Shown: positions 24,835-34,319, numbered from the stretch's first letter. The stretch is DNA of 64,000 nucleotides from Maribacter_C sp947494565 (GCF_047345415.1 NZ_JBLFEP010000004.1:248001-312000), one strand, 5' to 3'. Translations and numbers: made by a program. The notes: generated by a model not told the origin, from the letters alone.

Positions 24835-25903
24835 ATACATAACGGTACTGTTTTTAACAGTCCCCATGCTTCTTTCGGCCGGCAATGGCAAATTGAAAGG
24901 TAAGTATACCAAGGAAAAAACCATCAAGAAGGAATTCGATGTCAACTCAGATGCCTTACTTAAGGTAAGCAATAGCTATGGAAACCTCAACCTGACCTCC
25001 TGGGAAGGAAACAAGGTGCTGATCGAAGTGCATATCAAGACCAATGGAAACAATGAGGAAAAAGTGCAGCGAAAGCTAGACGGTATCACCGTAGACTTTG
25101 ATGCCAGTAGCAGCGTAGTTTCCGCAAAAACCATCTTCAACAACTCAAGGAATGGTTGGGGCTGGGGCGGCCGAAACAACAACGTACATATGCAAATCAA
25201 TTATACCATAAAATTACCGGTCAAAAATAGTGTACATCTGAACAATGACTATGGCAATATCATCTTAGATAGGATAGACGGACATGCAAAAATCAATTGT
25301 GATTATGGCCGCTTGGAGATTGGTGAGCTCCGTGGAAGGAACAACCAGTTGAATTTTGATTACACTTCAAAGTCTACAATCGATTTTATAAATAGTGGTA
25401 CGATTACGGCCGATTATTCCGGTTTTACCATCGCAAAGGCTGGTGATTTGAAAATCAATGCAGATTACACCAATTCGACCGTTGAAAAAATGGGTAATCT
25501 TGATTACAATACCGATTATGGAAAATTGGAGGTCGGTGAGGCCGACAATGTTCAGGGCACGGGTGATTATATTACAGTAAAATTGGGAACCCTTCATGGC
25601 AATGTGGATATTACGGCCGACTATGGTTCCGTTAAAATCAATGAAATGGCCTCAGACGCTGGCAATCTCCGGGTAAATGGTGATTACACAGGCATTAAAA
25701 TAGGGTACGACCCGCAATATCACTTTGATTTCGAGATAAAAACATCGTATGCCGGAGTCAGTGGTAAAGACGATTTTGAAATGAACATCAGTGAAGTCAA
25801 GAATACCAGTAAGTATTACAAGGGATATTACGGCTCGGCGAACAGCGGTAACTCCGTGAATATCTCCAGTGACTATGGAGGAATAACATTTACGAAAAAT
25901 TAG
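24812..25903 (+). CDS. DUF4097-like beta-helix adhesin-type protein, secreted
   Basis: 363 aa with a Sec signal peptide (about residues 1-22). The body has about ten repeats of a short [NTAG]DY[GT] motif spaced by roughly 17-25 residues (NDYGNI, CDYGRLEIG, ADYSGF, ADYTNS, TDYGKLEVG, GDYITVKLG, ADYGSVKIN, GDYTGIKIG, SDYGGI), consistent with a right-handed beta-helix. Function unknown; envelope-located. The gene overlaps the anti-sigma gene by 23 nt and is probably controlled by the sigma factor. Confidence 0.75.
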   Translation: MMRTILFKYITVLFLTVPMLLSAGNGKLKGKYTKEKTIKKEFDVNSDALLKVSNSYGNLNLTSWEGNKVLIEVHIKTNGNNEEKVQRKLDGITVDFDASSSVVSAKTIFNNSRNGWGWGGRNNNVHMQINYTIKLPVKNSVHLNNDYGNIILDRIDGHAKINCDYGRLEIGELRGRNNQLNFDYTSKSTIDFINSGTITADYSGFTIAKAGDLKINADYTNSTVEKMGNLDYNTDYGKLEVGEADNVQGTGDYITVKLGTLHGNVDITADYGSVKINEMASDAGNLRVNGDYTGIKIGYDPQYHFDFEIKTSYAGVSGKDDFEMNISEVKNTSKYYKGYYGSANSGNSVNISSDYGGITFTKN

Positions 25904-25930
25904 AATAATTTAGTCTTCAGTATATTAACA

Positions 25931-25948
25931 ACCTGTCGACAGGCAGGT
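25931..25948. repeat. Palindrome in the gap between the two adhesin-like genes
   Basis: ACCTGTCGACAGGCAGGT contains the perfect palindrome CCTGTCGACAGG plus an outer ACCTG/CAGGT pair. It lies in the 61-nt gap inside the operon. Only one copy was noticed in this window. Confidence 0.5.
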
Positions 25949-25964
25949 CAAAACAACAATCAAA

Positions 25965-26690
25965 ATGAAAAAAATCATCACTTTAAGTTTAATAATGGCC
26001 TTCACGGTTTCATGTACCGCCCAATGGGGAAAACGTATCAAAGGCAATGGAAACACAATAACCACAGATCGCAGCGTTGGTGATTATGATGCTGTTGCGC
26101 TATCGGGCTGGTTCGATGTAGATTTAGTAGACGGTAAGGAAGGTACCATTACCTTGGAAGGGGAGTCCAATTTGTTGGACTATGTAATCACCGAAGTAAA
26201 AGATGGAAAATTGGTGATCAAGACCAAAAAAGGAGTGAACCTAAAACCTTCTTCCTGGGATGACGGCATACGGATAACCGTACCCGTTGAGAGCATCGAT
26301 GCCTTGGCCCTATCAGGTTCTGGAGATATCGTTTCAAAAACGACCATCAAGACCAATACGTTCAAAACGGCAATGTCAGGTTCAGGAGATATTACTGTGG
26401 ATGTCGATGCAAGTTCGGTGGAAGCCAGGATGTCAGGGTCTGGGGATATCCGGTTAAGTGGATCCACAACTGACTTCGAAGCCACGATTTCAGGAAGCGG
26501 AGATATCAAAGCATACGATTTAGAGGCGGACAACGTTGACGCCACCGTGTCAGGTTCTGCGGATATCAAGGTGACCGCTAACAAGATGCTGAAAGCACGC
26601 GTATCCGGTTCAGGGGACATTAACTATCGTGGAAACCCAGAGAAAGTAGATACCAAGGCCTCGGGATCAGGAGATATCTCAAGAGGATAA
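25965..26690 (+). CDS. GIN-domain (DUF2807) lipoprotein with SGSGDI repeats
   Basis: 241 aa. The signal peptide ends in a lipobox with Cys17 (FTVSC), so the protein is likely an outer-membrane lipoprotein. From residue 117 to the C-terminus there are seven copies of SGSGDI (one is SGSADI) spaced 18-21 residues apart, the pattern of the 'head GIN domain' putative auto-transporter adhesin family with a beta-helix fold. It is the fourth gene of the ECF sigma operon and is followed by a terminator. A stress-responsive surface role is inferred. Confidence 0.85.
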   Translation: MKKIITLSLIMAFTVSCTAQWGKRIKGNGNTITTDRSVGDYDAVALSGWFDVDLVDGKEGTITLEGESNLLDYVITEVKDGKLVIKTKKGVNLKPSSWDDGIRITVPVESIDALALSGSGDIVSKTTIKTNTFKTAMSGSGDITVDVDASSVEARMSGSGDIRLSGSTTDFEATISGSGDIKAYDLEADNVDATVSGSADIKVTANKMLKARVSGSGDINYRGNPEKVDTKASGSGDISRG

Positions 26691-26724
26691 CAAACCCAAC
26701 ATCAAAAAACGAACAACACTAGAG

Positions 26725-26747
26725 CCCCTGTTCATACAGGGGTTTTT
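26725..26747. terminator. Rho-independent terminator
   Basis: CCCCTG (26725-26730) and CAGGGG (26737-26742) with a 6-nt loop followed by six T residues on the plus strand, 34 nt after the GIN gene stop. It overlaps the end of the convergent transporter gene. Confidence 0.8.
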
Positions 26748-28075
26748 TCATTTCTAGGCACTCGAAAAAGCAATATAATACCAATCAAAAAGAATAAGAA
26801 CAAGAAAAGTATGGCATATCGCATATTGAATTTTTCATCCACTATCGCAAAAATGACCATTCCGATAACAATACCTATTTTTTCGGCCACATCATAAAAA
26901 CTGAAATAGCTTGCCGTATCCTCAGTCTCTGGTAAAAATTTGGAATAGGTAGATCTGGCCAACGCCTGTACCCCGCCCATCACCAAACCTACAAAACCAG
27001 CGGCTATATAGAATTGCGTCGGCGTCACCATAAAATAGGCATAGAAACAAAGACACATCCATATGGCATTGACGACGATAAGCGTTTTGATATTACCGAA
27101 TCTATCCGAAGCCCTAGAAGTGAGCACCGCCCCGACAATAGCTACTAATTGAATGACCAAAATACTGATAATCAATCCGGTGGTTTTTTGATCATCATCG
27201 GCCCACGCGATTTCCTTTTCGCCAAAATACACTGCGATCAGCATAATGGTCTGTACGGCCATGCTAAATACAAAAAAGGCTTCCAAATAGCGCTTTAACC
27301 TTAGGTCTTGCTTCAATTGTTGCCAAACGGACTGTAATTCCTTAAATCCGTTCAGCAAGACATCTTTGGTGACTTTATGGCCATTGGATACACCTTTGGG
27401 CAAAATCGCAAAGGTATATTGACTGAAAAGGGCCCACCAAAGTCCAACCGTAATAAAGGAAATCTTCATAGCCTCGAACTTCGCCATATTGAGTTCCTTT
27501 TCGGTGGTTCCGATATCAAACCCGAACCATTCCGGCTTCATGACCATGGCCAAATTGAGCACCAGCAGCAGCACACTACCGATATAGCCCATAGAAAAGC
27601 CTTTGGCACTAATACGGTCTTGCTGCTCTTCAAAAGCGATATCCGGCAAGTAAGAATTGTAAAAGACCAAGCTACCCCAATACCCTAACAACCCCATAAA
27701 ATAGAACAGAAGACTGGTATGAATATAGTCTAGATCAAACCAATACAACCCGATGCATCCAAGACTGCCCAGATAGCAAAAGAACTTCATGAAATTCTTC
27801 TTGTTGCCCACATAATCGGCAATTCCCGACAAAATGGGAGAAGACACGGCCACGACCAAAAAAGTAAATGCAGTAATGATTTCAATGAGTACCGTCGGCT
27901 TCATCTCAAAACCGAAAGCGGTGACCAATTCGTCTTTGGAAGAGAACAGGGCAGAATAAAATATAGGAAAGATCGATGAAGCAATGGTCAGGGTGTAAAC
28001 GGAATTCGCCCAATCATAGAATGCCCAAGCATTCAATAATTTCTTGCTTCCTTTAATCGGTGCGGTCTTTGCCAT
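26732..28075 (-). CDS. MFS transporter, UMF1/Atg22-like family
   Basis: 447 aa with about 12 membrane helices. The N-terminus NAWAFYDWANSVYTLTI is a hallmark of the UMF1 family, and GGVQALARSTYSKFLPE is its conserved loop. Family members are thought to export metabolites; the yeast relative Atg22 releases amino acids from the vacuole. The substrate here is unknown. It is transcribed toward the ECF operon. Confidence 0.85.
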   Translation of the reverse strand: MAKTAPIKGSKKLLNAWAFYDWANSVYTLTIASSIFPIFYSALFSSKDELVTAFGFEMKPTVLIEIITAFTFLVVAVSSPILSGIADYVGNKKNFMKFFCYLGSLGCIGLYWFDLDYIHTSLLFYFMGLLGYWGSLVFYNSYLPDIAFEEQQDRISAKGFSMGYIGSVLLLVLNLAMVMKPEWFGFDIGTTEKELNMAKFEAMKISFITVGLWWALFSQYTFAILPKGVSNGHKVTKDVLLNGFKELQSVWQQLKQDLRLKRYLEAFFVFSMAVQTIMLIAVYFGEKEIAWADDDQKTTGLIISILVIQLVAIVGAVLTSRASDRFGNIKTLIVVNAIWMCLCFYAYFMVTPTQFYIAAGFVGLVMGGVQALARSTYSKFLPETEDTASYFSFYDVAEKIGIVIGMVIFAIVDEKFNMRYAILFLFLFFLIGIILLFRVPRNEKTPV

Positions 28076-28083
28076 GAAACTAT

Positions 28084-28113
28084 AAAAAAACCGTTCCAGT
28101 GTGGAACGGTTTT
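28084..28113 (-). terminator. Terminator of the M48 protease gene
   Basis: An 8-bp perfect stem (CCGTTCCA with TGGAACGG, 3-nt loop) followed by seven T residues on the minus strand, 28 nt after the stop codon. Confidence 0.85.
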
Positions 28114-28136
28114 AAATATACGATTATTACCCTTAT

Positions 28137-28946
28137 TTATTGAAAAGTTGTAACCCCGAATTTTTGAGCCTCTTGCTTGGCCAATGGAGCCCAAGCAGTA
28201 AGGTTTTGAATTCGTGTGTCATTCGATGGGTGGGTACTCATGAATTCCGGTGGGGCCTGTCCCCCACTTTTGGTCTTCATGCGTTTCCATAGTTCAGCTG
28301 CTTCCGTAGGATCATATCCGGCAATTGCCATAATCTGAAGCCCGATGCGATCCGCCTCTGTTTCATGACCTCGACTGAAGGGCAGCATAATCCCTAAAGT
28401 CGAACCTAGACCATATGCCTGATTGAACATATTTCGCTTTCGCTCATCTTGAATAGCGACATTACCGGCCACTGCTCCTATCTGTTGTAGTGTTCCAGCG
28501 CTCATACGCTGCGCCCCGTGATCTGCCAAAGCATGTGCCACCTCATGGCCCATAACTACCGCTACCCCCCTCTCGGTTTGGGTAATCGGCAAAATGCCGG
28601 TATAAAAAACGATTTTACCGCCAGGCATACACCACGCATTCACCGTCTCATCCTTTACCAAATTGTATTCCCATTTATAATCATTGAGATACCCTTGAAA
28701 CCCATTGGCGTTCAACCATCTCTCGGCAGCAGAAGCTATGCGTTGGCCAACTTTTGTAATCATGCGTGATTCCGCCGTATTCTCGACTACGGCATTTTCA
28801 GTCAAGAATTGATCATATTGGGCAAAAGCCATTGGGAAAATCTGTTTATTCCCATAAAAATTCAACATTTTTTTGCCTGTAAAAGGGTTGACCTTACAAG
28901 CCGTCACGCCCAAAAAAAGGGCCATGATCAGAATTACTTTTTTCAT
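28137..28946 (-). CDS. M48 family metalloprotease lipoprotein (LoiP-like)
   Basis: 269 aa from the ATG at 28946; upstream in-frame codons would destroy the signal peptide. The N-terminus has a lipobox with Cys17 (FLGVTAC). The zinc site is HEVAHALADH (HEXXH) with the third ligand in RGHETEADRIG. It resembles E. coli LoiP/YcaL-type periplasmic proteases with roles in outer-membrane protein quality control. It follows the GH31 gene on the same strand (40 nt gap). Confidence 0.9.
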   Translation of the reverse strand: MKKVILIMALFLGVTACKVNPFTGKKMLNFYGNKQIFPMAFAQYDQFLTENAVVENTAESRMITKVGQRIASAAERWLNANGFQGYLNDYKWEYNLVKDETVNAWCMPGGKIVFYTGILPITQTERGVAVVMGHEVAHALADHGAQRMSAGTLQQIGAVAGNVAIQDERKRNMFNQAYGLGSTLGIMLPFSRGHETEADRIGLQIMAIAGYDPTEAAELWKRMKTKSGGQAPPEFMSTHPSNDTRIQNLTAWAPLAKQEAQKFGVTTFQ

Positions 28947-28986
28947 TGTATGATAGTGTTTAGTTTGACGTAAAATACAAAAAAAA

Positions 28987-31386
28987 TTATTTTCCCGTGA
29001 TGTGCAAGGTCGTAAAGTCCTTATCCACCTCGATCGAATCATTTCCGTTGCGCTTGACGTCTTTTAAATCTACCTTTTCATTATCAATCTCTATGCCATC
29101 TATCTGAAAAGGCAACCCGTGCAATTTGATTTCCATAGTGCCATAGGGCGTGATGAACGTACCATCTTTATACTGCTGAATACTTAATTGTTTCTCCTTT
29201 CCGACCAACTTGAAATTTCTTAAGCTATATCTTCCTTTGGTATAGTCATAGCCGTCTGCACCATCTTCATATACCGTTGAATTCTCGACGCCGTCCTTAA
29301 AATACACCTCAAGGATCAACTTGTCGATTTCTTTTTCACCTATGTATTGTTGCACAGGGTATTTCGGTATAATCGCTCCTGCTTTTACAAATAATGGAAT
29401 ACTATCGATATCGGCGGCTACCCACTTCTCTTTGCCGCCTTCAAATAGCTCATCGTTCCAATAGTTATACCATTTCCCTCGAGGGATGTACATTCTTCTT
29501 CCCTGAGCATTCGGTTCCTGAACCGGACAGACCAAGATTTGGTCTCCAAAAATAAACTCATCAGTTCTGTAATGGGTCTGTGGATCTTCTTGATCGAACA
29601 TCACAAGTGATTTCAACATCGCGATACCTCCTTTTGAGTATTCGTAGAACATCGTATATAAATAAGGCAACAATTGATAACGCAACTCGATAAACCTTCT
29701 GACAATATCGGTCACATCAGTATCAAAAGACCATGGTTCTTGATCACCATGATCTCCACTGGAATGCACTCGACAGAAGGGATGGAAAATACCAAGTTGA
29801 ATCCATCTGGCAAAAAGCTCTCCGTTAGGTTGTTCGGCAAATCCACCGATATCGGAACCTACAAAAGAATAGCCACTCATACACATGCGTTGCATTTGCA
29901 CATTGGCCAACCACAAATGTTCCCATGTGGCAACATTATCGCCCGTCCAGGTACATGCGTAGCGCTGCGTTCCTGCATAGGCGGCACGGGTGATGACAAA
30001 TGGTCTTTTCGGGTAGGTATGCTTTTTTACCCCTGCATAGGTGGCTCTCACCATTTGCATACCATATACATTGTGTGCTTTCCGATGTGTACAGGAATTA
30101 CCCTCATAGTCATGACGGGTATCAAGCGGTGCGGTCTTTGAAGGAACCTCCATAACGGCAGGTTCGTTCATGTCGTTCCAGACGGCATGGACCCCCATTT
30201 CGGCCATAAACTCCTTATATAGTTCTGCCCACCAAGCCCTGACCTCAGGATTCGTGAAATCAGGAAAGTGGCATTGGCCCGGCCATACCTTTCCACTCAT
30301 ATACGGACCATCACCTCGTTTGCAGAAATAGTCGTTCTCCATGGCTTCTTGATAGACCCAATAGTCGCGATCTACCTTAATACCAGGATCGATCATAACA
30401 ACGGTCTTAAACCCATCTTCCTCCAATTCACCGATCATTCTTTTCGGATCAGGAAATCGTTCTTTATCCCAAGTAAAGCAGCGGAAACCATCCATATAAT
30501 CGATATCCAGATAAATGGCGTCACAGGGTATTTTTAAGTCTCTGAACTTCTTGGCAATCTCTTTGACATTACTCTCGGGAAAATAACTCCATTTTGATTG
30601 CTGATATCCCAAAGCCCAAAGCGGGGGCAATTCCGGTTTCCCTGTCAAATCCGTATAGAGGCGTACCACTTTCTTCATATCAGGGCCATAGATGAAATAG
30701 TAATTCATCTCTCCTCCATCAGCCCAAAAACTCGTCGCATTTCTTCGTTCATGGGCAAAATCGAAATGGGTCTTGAAGGTATTATCGAAAAATATGCCAT
30801 AGGCCTTACCATTTGTCAAACCCACATAAAACGGTATTGCCTTGTACAACGGATCCTGATCTTTACCATAGGCATATTGATCGGTCACCCAGTTAGAAAT
30901 GCGCTTGCCTTTCAAATTGGAGTGTGTCGCTTTATCACCCATTCCGTAAAAGCTTTCGCCGGATTGGGTAATCTTGCTCATTTTCACCGTATTACCGCCA
31001 TACTGGTAGTTTTCTTCCCAATGAAACCCTATCTCATCTTCATTAATAATCTGTCCGTCAGGGTCGGAAATCTGAACACGCATGGTCTTTTTATCGACCA
31101 AAACCTTCATCCGTATGGTTTCGACAAGATACTCCGTATCGGTTTCCGAAACATCAAGCTTGTCATACCCTCGAAGACCAACCTCACTGATCGCATAGGA
31201 GAAATCGGGTTGAAAAGTATAATTGGTGGCATACCGAAAACGAAGGGCACTATTTCGAAGTACCGTAATTTGCAATACCACTCCATTTTCAGAAGTAAAA
31301 TAAAGCTTGTCGACGTCCTGTAAAAAATCGACTATTTGATTGGGGTATAAATCACCCTTATACTCTAATTCCGTGTTTGTAATCAT
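28987..31386 (-). CDS. Glycoside hydrolase family 31 (alpha-glucosidase)
   Basis: 799 aa with no signal peptide, so probably cytoplasmic. The catalytic nucleophile lies in WNDMNEPA (near residue 400), and the acid/base region is SYSFVGSDIGGF. The N-terminal beta-sandwich (about 1-230) and C-terminal domains are of normal size. It probably releases glucose from alpha-glucans or oligosaccharides. The gene follows glgB by 99 nt on the same strand, suggesting a glycogen or starch-oligosaccharide context. Confidence 0.92.
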   Translation of the reverse strand: MITNTELEYKGDLYPNQIVDFLQDVDKLYFTSENGVVLQITVLRNSALRFRYATNYTFQPDFSYAISEVGLRGYDKLDVSETDTEYLVETIRMKVLVDKKTMRVQISDPDGQIINEDEIGFHWEENYQYGGNTVKMSKITQSGESFYGMGDKATHSNLKGKRISNWVTDQYAYGKDQDPLYKAIPFYVGLTNGKAYGIFFDNTFKTHFDFAHERRNATSFWADGGEMNYYFIYGPDMKKVVRLYTDLTGKPELPPLWALGYQQSKWSYFPESNVKEIAKKFRDLKIPCDAIYLDIDYMDGFRCFTWDKERFPDPKRMIGELEEDGFKTVVMIDPGIKVDRDYWVYQEAMENDYFCKRGDGPYMSGKVWPGQCHFPDFTNPEVRAWWAELYKEFMAEMGVHAVWNDMNEPAVMEVPSKTAPLDTRHDYEGNSCTHRKAHNVYGMQMVRATYAGVKKHTYPKRPFVITRAAYAGTQRYACTWTGDNVATWEHLWLANVQMQRMCMSGYSFVGSDIGGFAEQPNGELFARWIQLGIFHPFCRVHSSGDHGDQEPWSFDTDVTDIVRRFIELRYQLLPYLYTMFYEYSKGGIAMLKSLVMFDQEDPQTHYRTDEFIFGDQILVCPVQEPNAQGRRMYIPRGKWYNYWNDELFEGGKEKWVAADIDSIPLFVKAGAIIPKYPVQQYIGEKEIDKLILEVYFKDGVENSTVYEDGADGYDYTKGRYSLRNFKLVGKEKQLSIQQYKDGTFITPYGTMEIKLHGLPFQIDGIEIDNEKVDLKDVKRNGNDSIEVDKDFTTLHITGK

Positions 31387-31485
31387 AGTAGGTTTTTAAT
31401 AAGCTAACAAAAAAAACACTTTAACTTCTAATTAGAAAATGAAAGGATACCGATTCGGCAGAAATTGCATTTTCTTCGTTAAAGG

Positions 31486-33384
31486 TTATTGAAAAATCAC
31501 AATACTTAAAGGGGGAATGGTTATTTCGATTGATTTTTCATGACCATGCCAGGGTTTCTTGGCCAATTTTGAAATATTGGAAGACATACCGGAGCCGCCA
31601 TATTTCTTTTCGTCACTGTTAAAGAGCTCTTTCATCGTACCGGATTTTTTAGGAAGCCCTATTCTATAATTCTCCCGAGGTACCGGTGTTAAATTCAAGA
31701 CAACATAAATATCGTTCTTGGTATCATGTCCTTTTCTAATATAGGTCAATACGGAATTCTCATGATCTCCGTAATCGATCCATTGAAAACCTTCGGGACT
31801 GAATTGCTTCTCATACAAAGCCGGATGTGTCTTGTAAAATGCGTTCAGGTCCTTTACCATTTGTTGCGTACCCGAATGCACTTCATACTGCAATAAGTGC
31901 CAATCAAGACTTTGTTGGAAATTCCATTCGGAAGTTTGACCGAACTCCCCACCCATAAAAATCAAATTCGCACCAGGATGTGTAAACATATAGCCATACA
32001 GTAGTCTCAGGTTCGCAAATCGCTGCCACTCGTCACCGGGCATTCTGTACAATAACGATTGTTTGCCATACACCACTTCATCATGCGAAAAAGGAAGCAT
32101 AAAGTTTTCGGTGAATGCGTAGGTCATGCTAAAGGTAAGGTCGTTCTGGTGATGTTTTCTGTAGACAGGCTCTTTTTTGAAATATTCAAGGGTATCGTGC
32201 ATCCAGCCCATCATCCACTTCATTCCGAAACCGAGCCCCCCTAGATTAACGGGTTTCGAGACACCTGTAAAAGCTGTTGATTCCTCCGCAATCGTCTGTA
32301 CACCTGAAAAGTTAGAATAGACCGCCTCGTTCATTTCACGAATAAACGACATGGCTTCAAGATTTTCGTTATTGCCATAGATATTGGGCTCCCATTCGCC
32401 CTCTTCCCTTGAGTAATCCAAATAAAGCATTGAAGCCACTGCATCGACCCGAAGTCCGTCTACATGAAATTGATCGAGCCAGAAAAGGGCATTACTGATC
32501 AAGAAAGCACGTACTTCATTTCTACCATAGTTGAAAATCAAACTCTTCCAATCGGGGTGGTATCCTTTTCTGCGATCGGGATGTTCATAGAGGTGTGATC
32601 CGTCAAAAAAACCGAGGCCATGGGCATCTTCCGGAAAATGTGACGGCACCCAATCAAGAATGACCCCAATATCGTTCTGATGAAGGGTATCGACCAAAAG
32701 CTTAAAGCCTTCCGGCTCACCAAAACGAGATGTAGGTGCAAAATACCCTGTCAATTGATAGCCCCAAGAGGGGTCATAGGGGTATTCCATGATGGGCATA
32801 AACTCCACGTGGGTAAAACCCATATCCTTTACATATTCCGTTAATTCCTTAGCCAAATCGGCATAGGACAGGAATTCATTGCCATTTTTCTTTTTCCAAG
32901 ATCCCAAATGTACCTCATAAACCGAATATGGGCGATTGAGCCCGTTCTTTTCGGCCCGGTAACCCATCCATTTCTTATCTTTCCACTTATAATCCGCTTC
33001 CCAAATGATGGAAGCAGTGTTGGGCGGGTGCTCGCAGTATCTTGCGAAAGGATCGGCCTTTTCCGTTACGGCACCATGATTGTTCGAGTATATTTTATAC
33101 TTATAAATTTCACCGTGTCCTACATCGGGGATAAAACCCTCCCATATACCACTAGAGTCCCATCGTACATTTAAAAGATGGGCACTATCGTTCCAATCAT
33201 TGAAATTACCAACTACGGATACACTTCGTGCCGTTGGGGCCCAAACCGCGAAATAAGTACCCTTAACTCCTGCTACTTCCAAAGGATGTGAACCCAACTT
33301 ATCGTACAATCGAAAATGCTTTCCGGCTTTAAACAAATCAATATCGAAATCGGTAAAAAGACTATGTACTATTACTTTGGCCAT
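31486..33384 (-). CDS. glgB: 1,4-alpha-glucan branching enzyme
   Basis: 632 aa. An N-terminal CBM48 (about residues 40-140, VWAPTARSVSVVGNFNDW) is followed by a GH13 barrel with DGLRVDAV (nucleophile Asp), IAEEST (acid Glu) and PFSHDEVV. It forms alpha-1,6 branches in glycogen. The length matches GlgB without the extra N1 domain. No glgA, glgC or glgP is in the window. Confidence 0.95.
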   Translation of the reverse strand: MAKVIVHSLFTDFDIDLFKAGKHFRLYDKLGSHPLEVAGVKGTYFAVWAPTARSVSVVGNFNDWNDSAHLLNVRWDSSGIWEGFIPDVGHGEIYKYKIYSNNHGAVTEKADPFARYCEHPPNTASIIWEADYKWKDKKWMGYRAEKNGLNRPYSVYEVHLGSWKKKNGNEFLSYADLAKELTEYVKDMGFTHVEFMPIMEYPYDPSWGYQLTGYFAPTSRFGEPEGFKLLVDTLHQNDIGVILDWVPSHFPEDAHGLGFFDGSHLYEHPDRRKGYHPDWKSLIFNYGRNEVRAFLISNALFWLDQFHVDGLRVDAVASMLYLDYSREEGEWEPNIYGNNENLEAMSFIREMNEAVYSNFSGVQTIAEESTAFTGVSKPVNLGGLGFGMKWMMGWMHDTLEYFKKEPVYRKHHQNDLTFSMTYAFTENFMLPFSHDEVVYGKQSLLYRMPGDEWQRFANLRLLYGYMFTHPGANLIFMGGEFGQTSEWNFQQSLDWHLLQYEVHSGTQQMVKDLNAFYKTHPALYEKQFSPEGFQWIDYGDHENSVLTYIRKGHDTKNDIYVVLNLTPVPRENYRIGLPKKSGTMKELFNSDEKKYGGSGMSSNISKLAKKPWHGHEKSIEITIPPLSIVIFQ

Positions 33385-33403
33385 ATCGTTGATAATTAGG
33401 ATG

Positions 33404-33411
33404 CAAAACTA
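33404..33411 (-). promoter_or_regulatory. Putative -7 box of glgB
   Basis: TAGTTTTG on the minus strand matches TAnnTTTG, 19 nt before the glgB ATG, implying a very short leader. Confidence 0.45.
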
Positions 33412-33468
33412 ACTAACTTGTGCGAAATATAAGGAAAAAGCGTTGCTTACTTTGGCATTCGGTCTTTT

Positions 33469-33476
33469 TACTTTTG
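33469..33476 (+). promoter_or_regulatory. Putative -7 box of the collagen-like lipoprotein gene
   Basis: TACTTTTG matches TAnnTTTG, 77 nt before the ATG at 33554 and divergent from glgB. TTTG at 33451-33454 is closer than usual for a -33 element. Confidence 0.45.
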
Positions 33477-33553
33477 CGCAAACCAAAAAAATGGAACGCT
33501 TTTTGAAACGATAGAAAAAATAGAAATCGAACAAAACGTATTAAATATTCATT

Positions 33554-34117
33554 ATGAGAAAAATCAGTGTAGTATTCGGAGTATTTTTAGCCTTATTTTT
33601 AACTTCATGCGAAGGCCCTATCGGACCTCCTGGTTTTGACGGAGCACAAGGTCCTCAGGGACCAGCCGGTGAGGACGGATCGGCCTTCGAGGCAGCGGCT
33701 TTTGAGTTTGAAATAGATTTCTTGCTGAATACCGATGCCAACATCTATGAATTTGGCCCAGAGCTCTACCCGTCGGACATCACCCTAATACAAGATGATG
33801 TCATACTAATGTATCGACTGGAGGAGGTAAACGACGGACTTGATGTTTGGCGACAGTTACCACAACCGTTTTTCTCCGAACAAGGATTATTATACTATAA
33901 TTTCGATTTTACGCAAGCTGATTTCGGAATATTCGTCGAACCCGAGTTCGATGCAACCCTAATACCGGCGGATCTTGTGGAGGCACAAGTATTCAGGGTC
34001 GTAGTCATTCCTGCCAATCTGGGCACGTCCTCTAAAATGGATAAATCAAATCTATCAACCGTACTTCAGGCCTTAAATATCGAAGAAGGTGATATCCAAA
34101 AAATCAAATTGCCCTAA
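33554..34117 (+). CDS. Collagen-like lipoprotein
   Basis: 187 aa. The lipobox ends at Cys19 (FLTSC), and directly after it come seven Gly-X-Y triplets (residues 21-41: GPI GPP GFD GAQ GPQ GPA GED). The remaining 140 residues are acidic and of unknown fold, rich in Asp, Glu, Phe and Tyr. A short collagen-like stalk on an outer-membrane lipoprotein that trimerises is plausible. The gene is monocistronic with its own terminator. Confidence 0.8.
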   Translation: MRKISVVFGVFLALFLTSCEGPIGPPGFDGAQGPQGPAGEDGSAFEAAAFEFEIDFLLNTDANIYEFGPELYPSDITLIQDDVILMYRLEEVNDGLDVWRQLPQPFFSEQGLLYYNFDFTQADFGIFVEPEFDATLIPADLVEAQVFRVVVIPANLGTSSKMDKSNLSTVLQALNIEEGDIQKIKLP

Positions 34118-34138
34118 GAGCGGTAAAACCCTTAAAAC

Positions 34139-34172
34139 AGCCCCCTTTTTCTAATTACTAAGGGGGCTTTTT
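34139..34172 (+). terminator. Terminator of the collagen-like lipoprotein gene
   Basis: A 9-bp stem (AGCCCCCTT with AAGGGGGCT) followed by five T residues, about 20 nt after the stop codon. Confidence 0.85.
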
Positions 34173-34200
34173 CTTTATCAGTACCTATAGGAATAATTCT

Positions 34201-34208
34201 TAATTTTG
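34201..34208 (+). promoter_or_regulatory. Putative -7 box of msrB
   Basis: TAATTTTG matches TAnnTTTG, 111 nt before the msrB ATG. No clear -33 element. Confidence 0.35.
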
Positions 34209-34319
34209 AAAGTATTCCAAGTGCGCTACGTCTAAAAACGAAAGTTCATTTCAATTAGAATTTCCAAAAACAATTCCTGATAAAAGAGGAATGAGAAAAA
34301 GAAAAAACAAAATTTAGCT

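Noticed and set aside
26313..26690. Repeats about 54-63 nt apart (SGSGDI-coding) that look like a short array
   Set aside because: They are in frame inside the GIN lipoprotein gene, the intervening DNA is coding too, and there are no cas genes; not CRISPR.
30598..31323. 241-codon plus-strand reading frame inside the GH31 gene
   Set aside because: It lies antisense to the N-terminal domain of GH31; the length comes from codon bias of the real gene.
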